Shown piece by piece: positions 4,600-7,253 of a stretch of DNA of 7,253 bases. The translations under genes were made by a program, and so were the position numbers. Position 1 is the first letter of the stretch. The number at the start of each line of letters is the position of its first letter. Origin of the DNA: an uncultured Clostridia bacterium (lineage in GTDB: Bacteria; Bacillota; Clostridia; Oscillospirales; Butyricicoccaceae); contig CALYTA010000044.1 of NCBI GenBank assembly GCA_945486175.1, positions 1 to 7,253 on the forward strand. The letters are read 5' to 3'. The notes beneath the pieces are model-generated. The model was not told the origin of the DNA. It did not search any database and was given only the letters and a program-made list of their open reading frames with translations.

Positions 4600-5628
4600 T
4601 CAGACTTCGACGATCTGTGATCCGCGGAGCGGGTCGAGAATGGAATGCAGGTTGCCGACATACTGGCGGTACAGTTCAATCTGTTCGTTTTCCTGTCCGG
4701 AAAGGCGCTGTAAAATATGCCGCCACTGGAAGCCGGAGACAAAGCCGGGCTTGCGTTCGATCTCCCCGGGAATTTCCTCGCTGTCGTCATAGCCGAGGCG
4801 CACGCGGTTTTCCAGCTCGTTCATCACGCCGTATAAAATCGCAAGGTCAAAGCCATAGGGCTGGGGCGGCGCGGTCATTTCGGAATGATAAATGCCGTTT
4901 CCATCGCGCCAGGAGTTGGAATTGCCGTCGCCGCAGGTCGAGGTCGGGACAACGGCGATTTTCCAGCCCGGCTGGTTGATGCAGAAGCGCACAGTCGGGT
5001 CAAACACCTGTAATGCGCGGTTGACCAGCCCGTGGAAATGATTGTCCTTCAGCTCCTGCGGGATTAAACCGGAATCGCATTTGGTCAGCAGGAGCAAAAC
5101 GGTGCGCGGCTTGCTGACAAAGGCGGTGTCGCGTTCCGTGCTGAGGATTTCAAAAATCGTGTTGATTTCCAGCGCGATTTTCTGGCGGGCAGGCTCCACA
5201 CCGCCTTCTTCGGACAGGATATTTGCATCCGCGAACAGCAGCAGCACGTCAGTATCCATAATACGGTGCAGCAGGCGGCTGGATTCCTCCGAGCCTTCGC
5301 CCAGCATGGTTTTGAGCACGCCGCCCGGGTAGTCGATCAGCGGCATGTCCAGCAGCGGATAGGTAGGCACATCCGGGCGGAAATGCCCGCCGAAGGCGAA
5401 TGGAAATTCCGTGGTAATCATCGTACCGGTGCTGACAAAGCCCTGATTGATGTCCGCATAGCGGTTGATGATGCCGGAATTGCGGATGCGTTCCTCCGGC
5501 GTCGCGCCGCAGGCCGTCAGGTAATAGCTGTCACGGCGGCGCACCTTGAGCAGCTCCATAATCGCGCCATAGGCATTGCTCTTGCCGCTGCCGCTGACGC
5601 CGACGGCGGTCACAATAATCTTACTCAT
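4600..5628 (-). CDS. P-loop GTPase of the YARHG-membrane-protein operon
   Basis: A 342-residue protein with the marks of a TRAFAC-like GTPase. The P-loop is GVSGSGKS (10-17). The switch I Thr is probably in STGTMITTEF (66-75). The G3 motif is IDYPG (98-102), and G4 is TKCD (182-185) after a hydrophobic strand. PTSTCG (228-233) is a candidate G5. G1 to G4 are intact, so GTP binding and hydrolysis are likely. The long stretch between P-loop and G3, and the C-terminal third (about 255-342), do not match translation, Era or Ras families I know. It resembles, in general style, the GTPases of predicted bacterial conflict systems, but I cannot assign a named family. It has no membrane helix and presumably works at the inner face near the upstream membrane protein. 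AAGGGG (5639-5644) lies ten bases before the ATG, and the gap to the previous gene is 18 bases. Confidence 0.85.
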   Translation of the reverse strand: MSKIIVTAVGVSGSGKSNAYGAIMELLKVRRRDSYYLTACGATPEERIRNSGIINRYADINQGFVSTGTMITTEFPFAFGGHFRPDVPTYPLLDMPLIDYPGGVLKTMLGEGSEESSRLLHRIMDTDVLLLFADANILSEEGGVEPARQKIALEINTIFEILSTERDTAFVSKPRTVLLLLTKCDSGLIPQELKDNHFHGLVNRALQVFDPTVRFCINQPGWKIAVVPTSTCGDGNSNSWRDGNGIYHSEMTAPPQPYGFDLAILYGVMNELENRVRLGYDDSEEIPGEIERKPGFVSGFQWRHILQRLSGQENEQIELYRQYVGNLHSILDPLRGSQIVEV

Positions 5629-5646
5629 ATGATTTTAACCCCTTTG

Positions 5647-6675
5647 TTATGACCTGAGTCTGCTGCGGCAGGAAATCAGGAAGTCCAGGTTTGTATTTTC
5701 TGTGTCACTGAATTCGGCGCGGACTTCGTCCTGTGACTTGTCCGGGTCGGGCTTGTACCAGCTCTGTTCGGCAAAATATGCCGCATCAACCGAATTGGAC
5801 AGGTCATAGCCGTGGCGGGCATACATCTCATTGATGGCGCGCTGAATCTGTGCGGCGTCCATGCCTTCCACATCGCTGTCCGTCAGGATACGGCGGTGCG
5901 ATGGCAGGATGTAATTGCCGCCGAACAGGCCGGAAAACCAGTCGCTTACACCGCCTGCCCAGCTGCTGATGGTGCCGCCAATGCCGCCGGAGGAGGTGTC
6001 TTCCTGTGTTTCAGGTTCCGTGGTCTGCGTGTTCTCAGCCGGCGCATCCACCTGGTTTGTATCCTCCGGCTCCGTGTTCATGTCCGGCTGCCGGTTTGCT
6101 TCACCGGACAGCAGCTGCGGCAGCTCAACCGGCCTGACATCGAGATAGGACATGCCGTTCGGATGAACAGTCAGCCCGACACTCGCGAGCAGCGTGCCGA
6201 TGCTGCGGTTTGCCGCGTTGACATAGGACAGCGCGGACAGCGGGCCGAGCAGGACAACTGCCACGAGGACAGCGGCAATCAGGCGCTTTGAGAACTGTAA
6301 CGGCCGGTGCTGGCGTACGGTGAACAGCAGGGAGCCGTCCTCAGCGCGGTAGGTACGCACGCCTTCCAGCCAGCCGCCGGGCAGGCGTTCCAGCTCGCCG
6401 TATTTGCTTTTGTCGAATGCGCTGCCGATGCGGCCATATGCGCCGGGTTCCATCGTGACCAGATATTCCCTGCGGTCAATGGGTGCGGCGGTCCGGGTTC
6501 CCTTTCGGATGAACGTCAGGTACAGGCACAGCAGCAGGACAACTGCGGCGACCGGGACGGGGAATGACCCGACCAGAACGCCCAGAAAACCGAACTTGCT
6601 GCCCAGCCAGACGAGCGCCTCAAACAGCACCAGTGCGAGCAGAATGCCGCGCACAATTTGAAAAAATTGCTTCAT
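5647..6675 (-). CDS. Membrane protein with extracellular YARHG domain
   Basis: A 342-residue protein with three hydrophobic helices at about 7-25, 38-56 and 132-151. Positive charges around residues 57-69 and 123-131 put the 57-131 segment in the cytoplasm and everything after 151 outside. An acidic Thr/Glu-rich linker (196-228) leads to a C-terminal YARHG domain (about 257-335): INEMYARHGYDLSN (281-294), then AAYFAEQSWYKPD (298-310). YARHG is an extracellular domain of anchored Gram-positive proteins, thought to bind cell-wall or other surface ligands. The cytoplasmic segment (LVTMEPGAYGRIGSAF, GWLEGVRTYRAEDGSLLFTV) looks beta-rich and could contact the GTPase. The ATG at 6675 has AGGGGG (6687-6692) eleven bases upstream, slightly far. 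It is the first gene of the operon. A sensor that signals to the GTPase is my inference. Confidence 0.85.
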   Translation of the reverse strand: MKQFFQIVRGILLALVLFEALVWLGSKFGFLGVLVGSFPVPVAAVVLLLCLYLTFIRKGTRTAAPIDRREYLVTMEPGAYGRIGSAFDKSKYGELERLPGGWLEGVRTYRAEDGSLLFTVRQHRPLQFSKRLIAAVLVAVVLLGPLSALSYVNAANRSIGTLLASVGLTVHPNGMSYLDVRPVELPQLLSGEANRQPDMNTEPEDTNQVDAPAENTQTTEPETQEDTSSGGIGGTISSWAGGVSDWFSGLFGGNYILPSHRRILTDSDVEGMDAAQIQRAINEMYARHGYDLSNSVDAAYFAEQSWYKPDPDKSQDEVRAEFSDTENTNLDFLISCRSRLRS

Positions 6676-6753
6676 AAAAATATGTACCCCCTGCCCGTCC
6701 CGGCGTGTTGCATCTGGGACAGGGCAAACAGAAAATGGAGTGGAGCGGTGCGC

Positions 6754-6763
6754 CCGATATCGG
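6754..6763. repeat. Palindrome in the operon leader
   Basis: CCGATATCGG is a perfect ten-base palindrome in the untranslated leader of the GTPase operon, about 30-40 bases after the predicted transcript start. It could be a second regulator site. A palindrome of this length can also occur by chance. Confidence 0.3.
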
Positions 6764-6765
6764 CG

Positions 6766-6785
6766 AACCGCGACAAACTGCGACA
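6766..6785. repeat. Tandem decamer just after the operon transcript start
   Basis: AACCGCGACA is followed directly by AACTGCGACA; nine of ten bases are identical. With the predicted transcript start near 6793, the pair occupies about +9 to +28 of the minus-strand leader. One-helical-turn spacing suits a regulator binding side by side, but it could also act in the RNA. Confidence 0.5.
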
Positions 6786-6799
6786 GTTTTATGCTTCAC

Positions 6800-6828
6800 A
6801 CTATACGGAAAAATTTCCGGCGTGTCAA
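6800..6828 (-). promoter_or_regulatory. Sigma-A-type promoter of the YARHG-GTPase operon
   Basis: On the minus strand, a perfect -35 TTGACA (6823-6828) is followed after exactly 17 bases by the -10 TATAGT (6800-6805). Transcription should start near 6793, giving an untranslated leader of about 118 bases before the ATG at 6675. It is the only strong promoter I see for the four genes down to 3078. Confidence 0.85.
6806..6819. promoter_or_regulatory. Perfect palindrome filling the promoter spacer (candidate operator)
   Basis: CGGAAA-AA-TTTCCG is a perfect six-base inverted repeat with a two-base centre. It starts at the base next to the -10 element and takes 14 of the 17 spacer bases. A dimeric protein bound here would cover the RNA polymerase site. 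No regulator gene belongs to the operon, so the binder is unknown; the two XRE proteins in the window are possible but unproven. Confidence 0.6.
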
Positions 6829-6853
6829 TAGCAGACCTGCACAGAACAGGCGC

Positions 6854-6893
6854 AAAAAAACGCCCAAACAGGCCGATTCAGCCCGTTTGAGCG
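6854..6893 (-). terminator. Intrinsic terminator after the substrate-binding protein gene
   Basis: Read on the minus strand, CGCTCAAACGGGC pairs with GCCTGTTTGGGCG around a seven-base loop, a 13-pair stem with two G-U pairs, followed directly by seven Ts (6854-6860). Read on the plus strand the same stem has two mismatches and no T-tract, so its direction is clear. It lies about 30 bases beyond the stop at 6924. Confidence 0.92.
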
Positions 6894-6923
6894 CATATTC
6901 ACAGAAAATTTACCGGATTGTTA

Positions 6924-7253
6924 TCATTTTGTCTTTTTGTGGCGCAGGCGACGGTTGACCTCGTCCATATGTGCCTGTGCATTGCCCTGTGTAATCAGCT
7001 CCACACCGGTGTGGATGGTTTCGGGCACTTCCTCACCCTGGTACAGCTTCACGGCATTGCGGATGCATTCCCGTCCGATTTCATAGGCGTCCTGTGCAAA
7101 TACCGCGTCGATTTCACCGATGCGCACCAGCTCGGAAACCTCCTGCATGCCGTCAAAGGAGACAATATGGATGTCGCCGCTGCGCCCGGCCTGTGCAATC
7201 GCGCGCTGTGCGCCGACCGCCATGCTGTCAGACGTGGTGCACACCAGATTGAG
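6924..7253 (-). CDS. C-terminal part of a sugar-type ABC transporter substrate-binding protein (cut by window edge)
   Basis: The gene enters from the right edge and ends at 6924; about 109 codons are visible. The sequence fits the C-terminal lobe of periplasmic-binding-protein type 1 proteins (RbsB/YtfQ-like). CTTSDSMAVGAQRAIAQAG is the usual ligand-lobe helix. IVSFDGMQEVSELVRIGEIDA follows, then FAQDAYEIGRECIRNAV, then GEEVPETIHTGVELITQGNA. In such proteins the conserved Asp and Gln residues touch a sugar or similar small ligand, and the protein delivers it to an ABC importer at the cell surface. The C-terminal half of LacI-type regulators has the same fold, but the AQDAYEIG and GVELIT patterns favour a binding protein. 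The signal peptide or lipobox would lie outside the window. The ligand cannot be read from this part. It ends in a basic tail (RRLRHKKTK) and a strong terminator. Confidence 0.85.
   Translation of the reverse strand, partial: LNLVCTTSDSMAVGAQRAIAQAGRSGDIHIVSFDGMQEVSELVRIGEIDAVFAQDAYEIGRECIRNAVKLYQGEEVPETIHTGVELITQGNAQAHMDEVNRRLRHKKTK

Noticed and set aside
4548..4979. Plus-strand open frame of 143 codons over the GTPase gene
   Set aside because: It is antisense to conserved GTPase coding sequence and very Arg/Ser-rich, with no start signals.
5812..6291. Plus-strand open frame of 159 codons over the YARHG gene
   Set aside because: It is antisense to a recognisable domain and linker, with no supporting ribosome site or domain.
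6705..6958. Short plus-strand open frames in the intergenic region upstream of the YARHG gene
   Set aside because: They read through the promoter, palindrome and terminator of the minus strand, with no ribosome site of their own.

Overview
The window looks like chromosome from an anaerobic Firmicute, most likely a gut-type Clostridia/Oscillospirales bacterium. This is an inference from gene content and style. There is an FprA-type flavodiiron protein fragment, small XRE regulators paired with membrane proteins, a YARHG-domain protein, a ComEC-like hydrolase with a DUF3006 partner, strong GGAGG ribosome sites and sigma-A-like promoters. The coding DNA is moderately GC-rich, with AT-rich promoters and terminators. 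I see no rRNA, tRNA, CRISPR array, transposase or integrase.

Left part (1-870, minus strand): the first ~66 codons of an FprA-type flavodiiron protein, with a near-perfect promoter and ribosome site. The family sequence stops abruptly near position 50, and the frame closes at 23. Upstream lies a gene for an XRE-type regulator with two membrane helices (388-870). It diverges from the next unit across a 224-bp intergenic region.

Centre left (1095-3034, plus strand) holds two short operons, each with its own promoter and terminator. The first encodes an exported or membrane-anchored ComEC-like metallo-beta-lactamase-fold hydrolase, overlapped by ATGA with a DUF3006 protein. The second encodes a 12-codon leader peptide, a 67-aa XRE regulator and a four-helix membrane protein, all linked by ATGA overlaps.

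Centre right (3078-6675, minus strand) is the most interesting part: a compact four-gene operon. In order of transcription it encodes a three-helix membrane protein with an extracellular YARHG domain, a P-loop GTPase of unusual type, and two unrecognised soluble proteins. The two soluble proteins appear to share motifs in the same order, so they may be distant paralogues. The promoter (TTGACA-17-TATAGT) has a perfect CGGAAA-AA-TTTCCG palindrome filling most of its spacer, and a tandem decamer just after the predicted transcript start. I infer a membrane-sensor-to-GTPase signalling or stress/conflict module; its function is not established by the sequence.

Right end (6854-7253, minus strand): the C-terminal part of a sugar-type ABC transporter substrate-binding protein, cut by the window edge, followed by a good intrinsic terminator that isolates it from the GTPase operon.
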